Shown here: piece by piece, positions 47,764 to 59,748 of the stretch | Layout of the letters: each line of letters opens with the position of its first letter | Numbering within the stretch: position 1 is the first letter of the stretch | From: Lunularia cruciata | Taxonomy: Eukaryota; Streptophyta; Marchantiopsida; Lunulariales; Lunulariaceae | Reading direction: 5' to 3' | Length of the DNA: 64,000 nt | Assembly (NCBI GenBank): GCA_948567375.1 | Contig: OX419756.1 | Coordinates: 45,708,333 to 45,772,332 of the forward strand | Program-made: the position numbers and the translations under genes | Notes under the pieces: model-generated | The model's database searches: none | Seen by the model: the letters and a program-made list of their open reading frames with translations, nothing else | Told to the model about the DNA's origin: nothing

Positions 47764-48600
47764 AATACTTGCATCTGACTATATATCTTCAACACGTCCA
47801 TGGTGATGAGAATTGTCGTAACGGAACAATTGATACTACTTGAGTTGATGAAAATCAGGAGGTCATTTCGTATTCCTCGACGTATTACCCAACAATTTTC
47901 TGAACTAAGTCATGACTCCTATCTTTAGGTCTGAAAAGTGACAGAACTAATAACCCCGTAAAATGGCAAATTTCACGTCCCTGACGATCGTGACATCTCC
48001 AAGTCTCTAATTTATGAGCACTACCAGAGACCTAGAAAGCAACTAGGAGCAAATCAAGCACGAAGTCAAGCCTCACGGGGGAGATATCCTCCAAAGACCC
48101 GCTCGATCAGCAAAACAAAGGAGAGAATTAAAGAAATTACAGGATAACGTTTTACACTTGACAACCCTATGAATTCTATTCCATCAGTGACAACGATACG
48201 AACCTCCAGTCGGCCACAGAGGAGGTGCCATTGTTGTGATTTCAGGACTATCGTCTTGTCCTCCTTCGTCGCTGTGATCTCCACGAGTTGGAAGGGTACT
48301 GTCCGTGCACATACTCCAGTCTCCTGATTGACACTAATGAATCAGTGCATCGATCAAAGTCGGGCACAAACTCCCTCGATCGATTACCGCTATTCTCTGC
48401 TCCAAGGCAAAATCAAGTACTGCCGCTCCTCTGTTCCACTAAGAACAGATTGCATATACTCTCCAAATGCAGGCTTAAGTCTCCTCTTCCATCTTTTGAT
48501 CATTTGTTCCCCATATCAACATTTCAAGCACCTAAGAGGAAATGCACGAGATAAAATCAGTGGAGCGACGTATTTAAGAGTGCACGTATTATGTCTTATG
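47764..48600 (-). promoter_or_regulatory. Upstream region of the MEA1-like gene
   Basis: This GC-richer stretch probably contains the promoter and 5' untranslated sequence of the minus-strand gene. A 72-residue minus-strand frame (48284-48066) includes LCGRLEVRIVVTDG; it has no recognised family and may be an untranslated exon or chance. No TATA box can be fixed. Confidence 0.35.
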
Positions 48601-50137
48601 CTGAAGAGTACAACCATTGTGTTCAATGTTGAATTAGGTGAATCGAAAATAAATCTCAAATTCAAAAGAGATTTATTAATTTACTTTTTAGAATATTTTC
48701 AAAATCGATTCATTGTGTCAGAACAATTATCTTGTAATTATATATTACAAAAATCATAAAAATATATAACATAAAAATATTAATTTTATGATAGTTTTGA
48801 AGGCTTGATGGGATATTTCCATCCTTAGTGTATTATACGTGTTTTATACTGGTCGTCTTTTTCTCTCGAGTATAAATTCTTAACAAGGGGAATCAAATAT
48901 CAAAATTATGTACCAATAAATGTTTATTAATAATAAATTTTCATAAATCAACATGTGTTAGTTTTAAGACTTTACAACGGATGCACCTGTAACTAATATA
49001 ACAATTGATGATAAAATGTGTGCTGATAGCAGGGCCGAAATTGTTGGAAAAGACCGTGACACCGCTAGGCACACTTGCAAAGTTATATAGGTTTGAGTGA
49101 CCGGAGAATTTTTGCTGAAATGGTCTAAGATAAGGATGGCTGGATAAGCAGAGTTTCTAGCCACCTTAACAAGATCTTTGCCTCTTTACTAATATCTATT
49201 TCATTATTGTATGATGTTATGTAATTACTCAACTGAACGCAACTTTCACAATATCCATTATATTAGGAACAGGTCTCAATGGTCACAGGTTTGTTTATAT
49301 TTAAGTAACATTATAAGTCTTGTTCTCATTTATCACCAATTTAATCTTAGCTATTAAATTTCACTTGATATATTTTCAAGTTTTGCAATTATAATTCATT
49401 TTTGATAATTTCTTCACAATTATCATGAGATCCTCACTCAAAAATGAGTAAATCGAGCAAATTATGAGCAAATCGACCGTTCGATGCAAATTATGATCTT
49501 CATATGGAATTCTCACACTTTATGAACAATAATTACCCAAAATAAAAGTGAGTATTGTATGCAAAACATACACTAAGCATATGTTATTTAAAAGTGAGTA
49601 TATAATGTATGTTAACATAGTTTGTTCTTAGAACACTAAGAGTTTTTGATCTATTTTTTTAAGTCTCCTTATGCAAATTTTGTTTCAGGTTTCATGCTAA
49701 TAAAAGTGAGTATTATATGCAAAAAATGCATTGAGCATATGCTATTTAAAAGTGAATATATGATGTATGTTACATACTCTTTTTTTAGGACACTCAAGAG
49801 TTTTGACCTATTGTTTCAATTCTCCTTAAAAAAAATTTGTTGGGGTTTCCTGCAATGGTTTCCTTTTATGAAAATATATTGTCTTTTATGACTTTGCAAG
49901 TAAGGTCTCTAAGTTGCTACAAAGACAAAACAATTAATTAATTGCCAGCAAAGTTAACTTGGATATATCTAAAGCTTATATTTCCAATCTCGTGCTTTCC
50001 CTTCATAGCAGTCCTTGAATATCATTGAATTAATAATTTCAGTGGAATGATCCTTGTTTTGTCCAAAACATCATTTGGCCTCCAATATTTAGATTCTTAA
50101 AATGACCTTTGCGGTAGTTCATTCTCTAATGCTACAT
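48601..50137. other. AT-rich intergenic DNA
   Basis: No coding region is recognised apart from small chance frames. The only structure seen is the two-unit tandem repeat at about 49541-49858, listed separately. Composition falls sharply in GC after about 48.6 kb. Confidence 0.5.
49541..49858. repeat. Two-copy tandem repeat, ~158-bp unit
   Basis: The units start near 49543 and 49701. Both contain ATAAAAGTGAGTAT, GAGCATATG/AAGCATATG, TTTAAAAGTGA, ATGTATGTTA, ACACT(C/A)A(A)GAGTTTT and a TCTCCTTA block in the same order. No open frame is preserved. Confidence 0.8.
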
Positions 50138-50359
50138 TGAAGGTCCAATTTGGTAATACAAAGGAAATGCATGCACCATTGTCGACATAAGAAAATACAT
50201 GGTTCACCTCATTGAGTTGAAGTAAATGGGAATACATTAGTAGCTTTATTGATAATAAGACTAATGTGTTGCATAGAGATTCTACCAACTCTTTTATATA
50301 GTAGTCCAACCCTAGTCTAACTAACCAGAGTTACTCAAGACTTGAGTTAACTTCTAATA
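50138..50359 (-). repeat. Copia element 3' LTR
   Basis: A 222-bp LTR, the left partner of 55069-55289, bounded by TG and TA (CA mutated). TACAT precedes it, matching TACAC after the right LTR: a 5-bp target duplication with one C-to-T change. The polypurine tract on the minus strand is AAGGGTGAGAT just inside. Confidence 0.92.
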
Positions 50360-50740
50360 ATCTCACCCTTGACTCATGTCTTGGGGTCCTTAACCTCTAT
50401 AACTTATATGATTACTCTATGGGAAGTCCCTAGAAGGAAATCTAAAGATAGGTCACTTTGTAAACTAGAGTTAACTAGAACTAGGCCGTAGCCTAAACAG
50501 AATAGAGTAAAATGATATATATAGATAACAAAATTGCTAGTCTACTCTACTTGTGCACATATTCAAAACCTACAATTTTGCATGATGTATCAAAAAACTC
50601 TCCAAAGCAATCACTTTGGTAAAAGCATCAATAGGATTGAGTTTACCATCAATGTTGACTAGCTCAATCATTTTATCAGACACAACTTGTCTGAGAAAAT
50701 GATACCTGATGTTGAGGTGCGTCACTCTATTGTCCATAAC

Positions 50741-51160
50741 CTAATTTATAGCTAGATGGAAAGCACTTTGGCTATCACAATGAAGTTCAAAATGCCATGT
50801 GTCAATCCCATCTCTATGGTAAGCATGTCCAACCAAATTTCTTTTTTTGTTACTTCTGCTACCGCTACTTACACAACTTTTGTAGTAGATTGAGCTACAC
50901 ACTTTTGCAATGTAGATCTCCAACGTATGCATCCACTTCCAAGTATGAACACATACCCAATTGTAGATTTCCTCCCATCCAGATCTTGTCCATAGTCAGC
51001 ATCTACATAGCCAATAAGTGATTTGGCATTGTATGATTTAGCATCAAACACAAGGCCAAAATCCAACATACCTTGAGATATGTGAGCATCCACTTCACAA
51101 CTTCCCAATGTATTCTCCCTAGATTTGACATATATTTGCTAGTCTTGCCCATAGCTAGAG
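50741..51160 (-). pseudogene. Copia RNase H
   Basis: Frame 51108-50869 reads SLIGYVDADYGQDLDGRKST, then GYVFILGSGCIRWRS and VAQSTTKVV, the Ty1/copia RNase H signature. It continues at 50932-50741 with HCDSQSAFHLAIN. A frame change separates the two. Confidence 0.93.
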
Positions 51161-52420
51161 CAATGCATAGTGAAAATAATCAAAAACATGAGACTTCCCA
51201 TTGCATTGTCATAGGGGATCTTGGACATCAAACCTTTCTCCATGGCATTTGTTGGACAAAGAGCTGATGAAAGGTTGAAGTGAGGAGCTAAACGAGTATT
51301 CACAGCCTTGCAATTCTCCATGTTAAATCTTGCAAGAACCTTTCTAGCATACTTCCCTTGAGTTAACCACAACCTCCCAAGTTTCTCCAAGTTCCTTTGG
51401 ATCTCCATCTCCAAAATACTCCTTGTTGTACCAAGATCTTTCATTCTAAACTCAGAACTCAAGAGAGGTTAGAGCTTATCAACATAAGATCTATTCCTAG
51501 CTGCAATAAGTATGTCATCCATATAGAGTACCAGAATAATGAAGCCAAAAACTTCATTACTCATCTTTTTCATGTATACACAAGGATCAAACACACTCTA
51601 TTTAAATACGTGTGACTTCATAAAATCATCAAACCATTTGTTCCATTGTCTTGGGGCTTGCTTCAATCCATGCAAGGATTTTAGCAACCTGCAAATCATA
51701 TCCTCTTGAATTTTCTTCACAAAGCCCATAGGCTGTCTCATGAAGATCACCACATCTAAATTGCCATAGAAGAAATTAGTGACAACATCCATTTGATCTA
51801 GGATAAGACCAAAGAAAGTCACAAGTACACACAATAAATGAATAGTGGCATACTTAGCAAAAGGAGAGTAAACCTCATTGTAAACCACAAATTTTTCTTT
51901 TTCCACAAATCCCTTTGCCACAAACCTAGCCTTAAAGATCTTCTTTTCTCCATCAATGGGGATGTCTTTCAGTTTTTAGATCCACTTATTGTCCATTAGT
52001 TGTTGATGTTTTGGGACCTTCACTAACTCCCAAGTCTTGTTGCCAATCAATGATTGTATCTCCCTCTATATTTTTGCATTCCACTCAAGCTTGTCCATCA
52101 AAGCTTGAGCTTCATTGTATGAAAAGGGTACCCCTTCTTCCAAGATCAAGGCCATACTATCATCATCATCATCAAAAGAGATATCCTTGTCTCCTAATCG
52201 TGTTGAATCAGCACATTTTCCAATTTATTTAGGAGCACAATTGGAGCATCTAGACATCCTCCTTGTTTATGATTCCACTTGATTTTCTTGTGTTGGCATG
52301 TGTTGAGGTTCACCAATCTCCTCACAGTCTTGTAATTCCTCAATTTGGGGAACTTGCTCCTCTGTAGGAGCACCTCCTTATGCCTCATCATGAAACCCAT
52401 CATAATTAATTTCCCACTCA
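51139..52420 (-). pseudogene. Copia reverse transcriptase
   Basis: Frame 51921-51598 carries the first RT blocks (EVYSPFAKYATIHLL, LDQMDVVTNFFYGNL, KSLHGLKQAPRQW). After a stop the catalytic box YMDD lies at 51525-51514, then RNRSYVDKL. Frame 51462-51139 holds FRMKDLGTTRSILEMEI and YARKVLARFNM. The pre-RT linker lies at 52421-52194. Catalytic residues are intact, but the frame is broken at least three times. Confidence 0.93.
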
Positions 52421-52427
52421 AAAATAT

Positions 52428-53165
52428 TTAGAGGAGATTTTCCCTTGTTAGTGTGAGGAGTCTAAGCTTTCTCCCCCTTGATGATCTAGACTCATTGAAC
52501 AAAATATCTCTATTGATAATCAATTTATTGGTGAGTGGATCACACAACCTGTAACCCTTCACACCACATTGGTAGCCAAGAAAATCACATTTCTTGGAGG
52601 TAAGATCCAACTTAGATCTACTTTCCTTGGGTATGAAAGGATATGCATTACATCCAAAGATTACTAAATGATTGTAATGTATAGGCCGTTTGTGCCTCAT
52701 TTCAAACAATGTCATGTAATAAATCACATTGGAAGGAGAAGAATTTACTAAATAAGCTGCAGTGTTGATAGCTTCAGCCCACAACACATGTGATAAACCT
52801 GATTGGCTCAAAATATTCCTCATTTGCTCCAACAATATTTGATTGAGCCCCTCAACAATGCCATTTTATTGTGGAGTATATATTGTAGTGAGTTGGCAAG
52901 TTATCTCCTTTTGTTGACAATAAACCTCAAATTCTCCATAAGTGTATTCCTCATTATTATCTGAGCACAAAAGTCTCACTTTCTTACTAGTCTGAGTCTC
53001 AACTTGGGCTTTCCACTTCTTGAAAGTGACAAAGACCTCATACTTCTGATGTATGAAATAAGTCCATACAAACCTTGAATAATCATCCATGAAAGAAAAA
53101 GAGGACAACTTTCCAAAATGTGAGGGAGTAGGGGATGGGACCCACCCATCATTAGGTATATAATC
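52428..53165 (-). pseudogene. Copia integrase core
   Basis: Frame 53108-52866 reads FMDDYSRFVWTYF (first catalytic Asp in the DDYSR block) and LCSDNNEEYTYGEFEVYC (second Asp). After a stop comes the NGIVEGLN block, with the catalytic Glu kept. Frame 52835-52428 contains LWAEAINTAAYLVNSSPS, HLVIFGCNAYPFIPKE and KCDFLGYQCGVKGYRL, the standard copia integrase C-terminal region. Confidence 0.93.
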
Positions 53166-53174
53166 AAGAATCTT

Positions 53175-53435
53175 TTAGGAACTATGAGTTCCTATGCCAA
53201 AAGCAGTCTGATGTTGCTTCCCTAATACACAATGCTCACAAAATTCTAAACTACTTGACCATAGTGTAGAAATAAAGCCTTTCTTGCAAATAATAGACAT
53301 GCTCTTCTTGCTAATGTGACCTAGCCTTGAATGCCACAAGTAGTTAATCATATCATGAGATCTAGTAGCATGAGCTTCTCCACAAATAATGTTGCACTCA
53401 ATCACATATAGATTATTGTGCCTATTTCCCTTCAA
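53175..53435 (-). pseudogene. Copia GAG-pre-integrase zinc domain
   Basis: An 86-residue piece with LWHSRLGHISKKSM and CEHCVLGKQHQTAF, the HHCC zinc-binding N-terminus of copia integrase. All four metal ligands are present. Confidence 0.92.
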
Positions 53436-53771
53436 GATGAATTTCTCCTAACCATGACTTGAAGTACACCATCAACTACTTCCCATTTATGACCATTTGT
53501 GTCTAACACGCCAAGAGATATCAAGTTCTTTCTCATGTTAGGGACACGCTTGACATTAGTCAATGTGGACACAAGACCATCAAACATTTGAATCAACAAA
53601 TCTGTCCAAACTCAAGAGCATGCCCTGTGGAGGAATGGCAGCTTTGCACCCTAACTTCTCCCAAGGAATTTTGCTATAGTCTAAGGCCATTGCCACTAGG
53701 TAAAACTTAAATATCCATCACCATCTCTCTTCTCTGCTTCAAGATAAAACAAAAAAATATTCATCCCAAAG

Positions 53772-54620
53772 ATGCTTGCAAATAGAAAGCGGATTGGTCA
53801 GTGTGAAAATCTACTCCAGGTAGGGGACAAAATTACCAGTTGTGACAGTTGTTACACACTAAGCTCTCACAAAACTCCCATTGGCATGTGTACATATTTT
53901 TACTATATTGTCGTTGAACAAACATTAAGCGCATCTAAATTATTCTACCTTCTGAATCCTCCTATCAGACCAAAGTTGTACATTGTCTCAACCTCATCCA
54001 GATCTACATCACCAACCAAAACTTCTCTTGACTCCAAGATTCACAATACCAAAGGAACAACTTGTGCACCAAAACCTCTAGGCATTGTAACATGAACCAA
54101 TTGAATTTAGTTTAGAGTTTTGCATGTCAAAGACTTTTGCACAAGGATCTTGAAGGAAGAAGGAGGAAATTTGGGAAGCTTGCCCTACCTAGCTATGGGG
54201 AAGAAAGAATTCATTGATAAGAAGAAGTTTGCAACATTTACACTAGTGTACCAAGAATTGGAAGCTGATGACAACTTGGAAGCTCCTACACAAATTTTCA
54301 CTCATATAGACAGGGGAGAGTGTTATTTCAAGGGGTTTAATGAAGACAATCCATGGTCTTACAAGGAATCAAAGTATGGAGATGAGCTAGAGGAGAGGAT
54401 TCAAGAAGGTGAAGGGGATTTTGCTAATGATAACAAAGAAGCTAAACAAAAAAAAATTTCAACTTGTGAGGTTGAGTAACCATCCTATAAGGAATCCCTC
54501 TCAAAGGAAGGTGTCCTTGAAGTTGAAATTCTTGCTACACTAGATGACAATAGATGTATTCCAATAGCCAAGTTCTTATTGAATATCCCTTCCTCAATGA
54601 CTAGCAAGCTTCCTTCCTAG
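53772..54620 (+). pseudogene. Unrecognised plus-strand reading frame in the copia gag position
   Basis: Plus-strand frames 53772-54095 and 54120-54479 continue, across a stop, to about 54620. They read like one protein: LPYLAMGKKEFIDKKKFATF, then acidic EADDNLEAP and DELEERIQEGEGDF. They run against the direction of the copia element and sit where its gag should be; no copia gag is visible on the minus strand. This could be an acquired sequence that replaced gag, a remnant of another element, or chance. No family recognised. Confidence 0.4.
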
Positions 54621-55055
54621 ATCTCACTTATGCAAAATCCATTGCCACTCCCTTGACTTCCTCATGCCTCTCCTCAACCTTTTGTATTTCCTTCTCTCTA
54701 CTTCAATCGCTTTCACTTCTCATCATAGAAATTCTCAATTCCCAACTTTTGAATCAATGATCACCTAAGATCAAGATCTATGATACACACTCCACCAAGG
54801 TGAAAATAATAGAATCTTCTCTTCCTCTCTTTAGTTCCTTGACAACCATGGCTTTGCCTCCTTTGATGGCTAATCAATCAAGAAATCAATGCCCAACAAA
54901 CAATCTCAATAGTAACACTATCTTGGCCAACAATTGCACAAATTTTGTCTTTGACAACCAGTATTACAGAGACATTCTAAACAACAATAGGTTGTTTTCT
55001 GTTGACTCCAATATTGGGCGGTATCCTATGACATTGCACATTGTCAACCGATTTG

Positions 55056-55289
55056 CTCTGATACCATTTGAAGGTCCAGTTGGTAATACAAAGGAAATAT
55101 ATGCACCATGGTTGACATAAGAAAATATGTAATTCACCTCATTGAGGCTATGTCCATGGGAACACACCAGTAGCTTTATTGATAATAAGACTAATGTGTC
55201 ATAGAGAGCTTCTACCAACTCTCTTATATAGTAGTCCAGCCCTAGTCTAACTAACTAGAGTTACTCAAGACCTGAGTTAACTTCTAACA
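55056..55289 (-). repeat. Copia element 5' LTR and tRNA-Met primer site
   Basis: The LTR is 55069-55289 (221 bp) and strongly matches 50138-50359. On the minus strand the perfect primer site TGGTATCAGAGCA (55066-55054) follows after two spacer bases. TACAC follows at 55290-55294. Together with the left LTR this defines a 5.15-kb complete element. Confidence 0.94.
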
Positions 55290-55462
55290 TACACAAATGC
55301 ACATGACCACGAACAAAAATTTTAAATCTCTTTCTTAATAAGAATCTTGTACAACAAGAGTACTTGGATTGGTATAAATTAGTATGTATACCAATAAATT
55401 GTCAAAATCTCCTACTCAATAAAAACCTCGTAAGGACTATGATTGCATAACTCTTTGGCATC

Positions 55463-55533
55463 CTCAAATAAAGCTCTTATCTTTACCTCTATATATATAT
55501 ATATATAGAGGTAAAGATAAGAGCTTTATTTGA

Positions 55534-55534
<1 letters not shown>
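55463..55534. repeat. Perfect 72-bp palindrome
   Basis: Two 36-base arms are exact reverse complements with no spacer, centred between 55498 and 55499. The outer part is CTCAAATAAAGCTCTTATC and the centre is alternating AT. It could extrude as a cruciform or fold as a hairpin RNA. Confidence 0.95.

Positions 55535-55609
<75 letters not shown>
55535..55609. repeat. TG/TA microsatellite
   Basis: A short TG run (about five units) leads into about 33 TA units ending at 55609, directly beside the palindrome. Confidence 0.95.
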
Positions 55610-55611
<2 letters not shown>

Positions 55612-56128
55612 ATTGTATGTTTTATAATAATAATAGAGCAATTTATCAAGTGTTTGGTCCAAAGAACAACACAAAGGACATTAATAAAAGAACTCTTTCA
55701 TGAAAGCAATAAACACATCATGGAAGAATTTCTTGCAAATAAAAATATATTAGCATATCAAGATCTACTCAACATCAAATCATTCAAAATAAGCAATTAT
55801 AACATTTTCTTGGAGATCTTCTATGTATGATTGGAGTGCATTTACTTGACTGCCAAACCTTTCTTGCTTAGTATTTTACTTCCAGATATTCTTGTAGACT
55901 CTCCAACTTAAAATTGACCCCTACACTTCATTTATGCATGAAATGTAAAATTTATTTAACATTATGAAGGAGTAGCTATAACTCATCAAATGACCATTAT
56001 TTACTCTATATTCTTGCAAAGCCTTTTTTCATGATAAACTTGAGTTGTTGATCAGATGTGGTGCAACAAATTTGATATTAGCGGACTTGGATGTTCAACT
56101 TGGACTTAATATCCATTCTTTTGGATGT

Positions 56129-56867
56129 TGTAATGCTCCGAGGACAAGAGAAGAGAGAAAACACAGATTGCACCCTCAAACATTTGATGCCCCAAGGGAG
56201 CACCTTCTCTTTATTATATAGACAAAGAGGATCTCCTCCAAGGAAGCTCCACCATAGGATTAGGGACACAGATAGGTGACATGTTAGCAAGCTCCACCCT
56301 TGGATTACTTACTTGGATGGGTGACCTGTCTGGTCTAGGTCCTATCTAGTTGGTCAAACGAGCTTTGACCGGAGGGAATCTTTTAGGGAATCTTCCTGTA
56401 GGATTCTCAGACTCACATGAGTAAGGTACCATTGGAAAGCTCTCGACGAGACAAAGCAGGGGGGAGGGAAGGCCAGCCTTTAATCCGTTGGGCGGGGGAA
56501 TCTGCACATTTTCAAGGCCTAATTCATCCGTTTAGGCCTCCGAAATTGCCTTCAAAGATTTCAGGCATATTTTGGTTCCTACTCTATTAGTAGAAGTCCT
56601 CTTTTGGTGATACCTCTTTCTGATCTGTTTAGTCCATCATGTGTAACATCCTTCCAGATGTTACCAAACCAATTCTCACCTTTAAATCATATGTCTAGCT
56701 ATTGGTTCTAAGGTTCTCAAGTCTATTTCGGTTTCTGCCCTATTATAGAAGTACTCTTTTGGTGATACTTCTATCTGATCTATTTTTACCATCATGTATA
56801 GCATCATTCTAGATGTTACCAAACCAAATTTCACATCTAGATAATATGGCTAACCCTTGGTATTACA
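56129..56867 (-). mobile_element. Solo LTR of chromovirus family B
   Basis: A 739-bp LTR in minus orientation, TGTAATACC... to ...GCATTACA, with no internal sequence on either side. Flanks are GATGT (56124-56128) and GATGC (56868-56872), a 5-bp duplication with one C-to-T change. Confidence 0.93.
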
Positions 56868-56872
56868 GATGC

Positions 56873-59669
56873 TTTAGCTAGTTTGCTTTTAGGATATACA
56901 ATCCATCTGTTAATCTTATAAGTTAATAGTAAAATACATCAATAATGTTAACTACATTTTCCTTGAATATGTTTGCTAACTTTACCTAGGATGATTTCAT
57001 CTTAGGTAAATTTTACCAAATGTAATATTAATTTTATCTACTTGATTTATCCATTTGGATAAAAAAGAACAAGTAATAAATAAGAATAGACAAAAAATTT
57101 CTTTGATCACTAATCACTAATGGTATTTTCTGGTTGAGGGATACTATAATATCAGTAGTTTGCTATATTATCCCAAAGCAATCCTCTTAATAATATTGAT
57201 TGCAAGGTTTCTATCACTTAAGAATTTTGAGATTTTCAAAAGAGGTTTACCCATTAGTTCACTCAAAAGAATAGATTTATATCTTTAGAATCTATATGTG
57301 CTCTTTGGTAATTATAAATCCTCTTGTTGAAAAATTATCCATATTTTTTTATTTTTCTGCAATGTTCTTTCATAAATAGCATGTAGCAATTATGGTTAAA
57401 CTAGCCCAAAACTAGGCAATATTTATCACCATAAAAATTTGGTATGGAAATATTAATATTTCAAGCTGTCTTGATACTAAATATTATATAAGTATTCTTA
57501 GAGAGCAGATTTGAGCAGATTTTGAGAGGGATCTCATCAATTGAGTCAAAGGAGGGGGGTAGAATTCGTACCCAAGAGCACAAAGTAGACAATTGGGAGG
57601 GCTTCTTGAAATATTTTCATGATCTATTGGTGGGGTTAGAGAGTAGATAGAGTTCTTATAGCTCTAAGCACAAGAAATTCCAATTTTGGATCAATCTCAA
57701 ATCAGATCTTATTGATTGAAGTTGAAGCTTTTGAGATGTAAGGTGTTGGAGAAGAGCTTATGATCAACTTTGGATTTTTGGTCATTCTCCAAGTTGTGGT
57801 TTGAGTCACCTTATGAAAATTTCTAGAGTTGTTTTTGGTTAGGGTCTATTTCATCTGAATTCTTGAAATAGTAAATTCAGGGTCTTGGATCAAGTATACC
57901 TAGGTCTATAGAGCTCACAATTAGCATAGATCAGGAATTGATCCACATCTAGCGAAGGAGATTGGATTAAGCTATAGAAATTTGAAAAAGTTTACATAAG
58001 GACACAACCAGCTATTTTGAAAATTTTTGTTGATGCTAGATCTATGGAGAGTGAGATTTGATGCAAAATATTCTGCTTCAAATACTGTCATAAGCTCAAT
58101 AGAGCAGTTTTATCTTCCATCTTGATTGGATGTCAATTCTCCTATCTTGTGACTATGATTGAGGGTTTCAAGGTGCCAGAGTGTTTTTGAGGATCAAGTG
58201 TACCTTTGAATCAGAAATCTAGGGAGTAATTGCCAAGAACTAGGAGCAAACCCTAAAATAGGGGTTTCAAAATTAATGTGAAATTTGCAAAAAACTTGGC
58301 CAAATTTGAGAGGTTATCAGGGGATCTGTATTGATTTGATTGAGGCCTATTTTATGTCATTGGAAAGCTTATCTTACAAGCTTTCTATTGACATCTAGAA
58401 CACTTGAATCCAAGCTACACAAAAAAGTTATTTTCATATGAGCTTTGCAGAGTTTTCTCCATCAAGAAGACATAAGAATACTCCACTTGGAGTAGAAATT
58501 TGTTGAAGTCTGAAGTTCAGATTGGAGGAGACTTGGAGTACAGGTTGAAATGAGCTTGGTCACAGAGCAAGAAGGCTTTGAAGCTCTTTTCCAACAACAA
58601 GCATAGAGAGTTGTTGCCGTATTCTTGTGATTGGATCCTCTTTGTGCTTGCATGCTTGTTTGTACGCCCAGTTTGTTTCGATTGATGTGCGGGCATTGCG
58701 CTTAGTTTGTTTCCTTTTAGGAGTGCTATGTATTTCTCCTTGGTAATGTTGGAAGTGATGACCAACAGACCAAGAGTACGTGTTGTGATGACATGTTAGG
58801 TTGCCCTTCACTATCCTAGGTTATAGCAAGAATATTAGTTATGAGAAAGGAGGGTTCCGGTGGTTGGGTAACACGCATGTTCAGTCAAATAGTTTCATGT
58901 TTACCTCTAGCCTCTTATCTCTAGTCTCCATAGCTAGGCACCATGTGTGTTCCCAAAGAGAGAAAGGAAAAGTATGACAATAATAATCAAATACAGATCG
59001 GCAAACCATCATATTGAGTTTATTTCCTATTACTTGTATTTCCCATAGTACCAAAAGCTTCCTAAATTACTATGGTAACTTGAAATATGCTTTTTGGGCT
59101 TTTTATCTACTTGATTGGACTCCCTGAATAATGTTTTTCTTAATTTATGTGCTGCAAGAGGCAAATATATTATATATCATATATTACATTGCTTTTGTAT
59201 GGAGCCTTACTTTTTCTAACAATTGCTTAATAGAATTTTGCTCTAGGCAAGGTATTTCTCTCAGGTGAAGGAAAATTTGGTCATGCATCATAAGAAGTGA
59301 TTGCACAATAAGATGGGAGATTTTACTCTTGAATAGTTGTTATGCTAGCTTGGCTAGTTTCAGAAGTTGTAACCTAGCTGGAGTTGAATAAGGGAAGAAC
59401 ATTTTTATTGGTTGGAAATTTATAACTAAGTGGGATAGATTAAGGAACAATGATGATATATTTATGTATTCAGTGTAAGAATTGAGTAATTATGATTAAC
59501 ATAAAATCTCAGAAATTTTATTATCTACAAAAATTATTAAATTTCAATGAACCTTTAATTTCCATGATAGCTTTATCATGAGATTGGTGGTGTGCCTAAT
59601 TCCCGAATTGAAACCAACTCCATCATGTCTAGGTTACTTTGATACAACCTTTTAGGATATTTATATTTC

Positions 59670-59748
<79 letters not shown>

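Noticed and set aside
48066..48284. 72-residue minus-strand frame upstream of the MEA1-like gene
   Set aside because: It contains plausible protein-like text but no recognisable family, and a stop separates it from the downstream gene. It is kept only as part of the upstream region.
55464..55830. Tyr-Ile repeat proteins on both strands over the TA tract
   Set aside because: They are translations of the dinucleotide repeat, with no support as genes.
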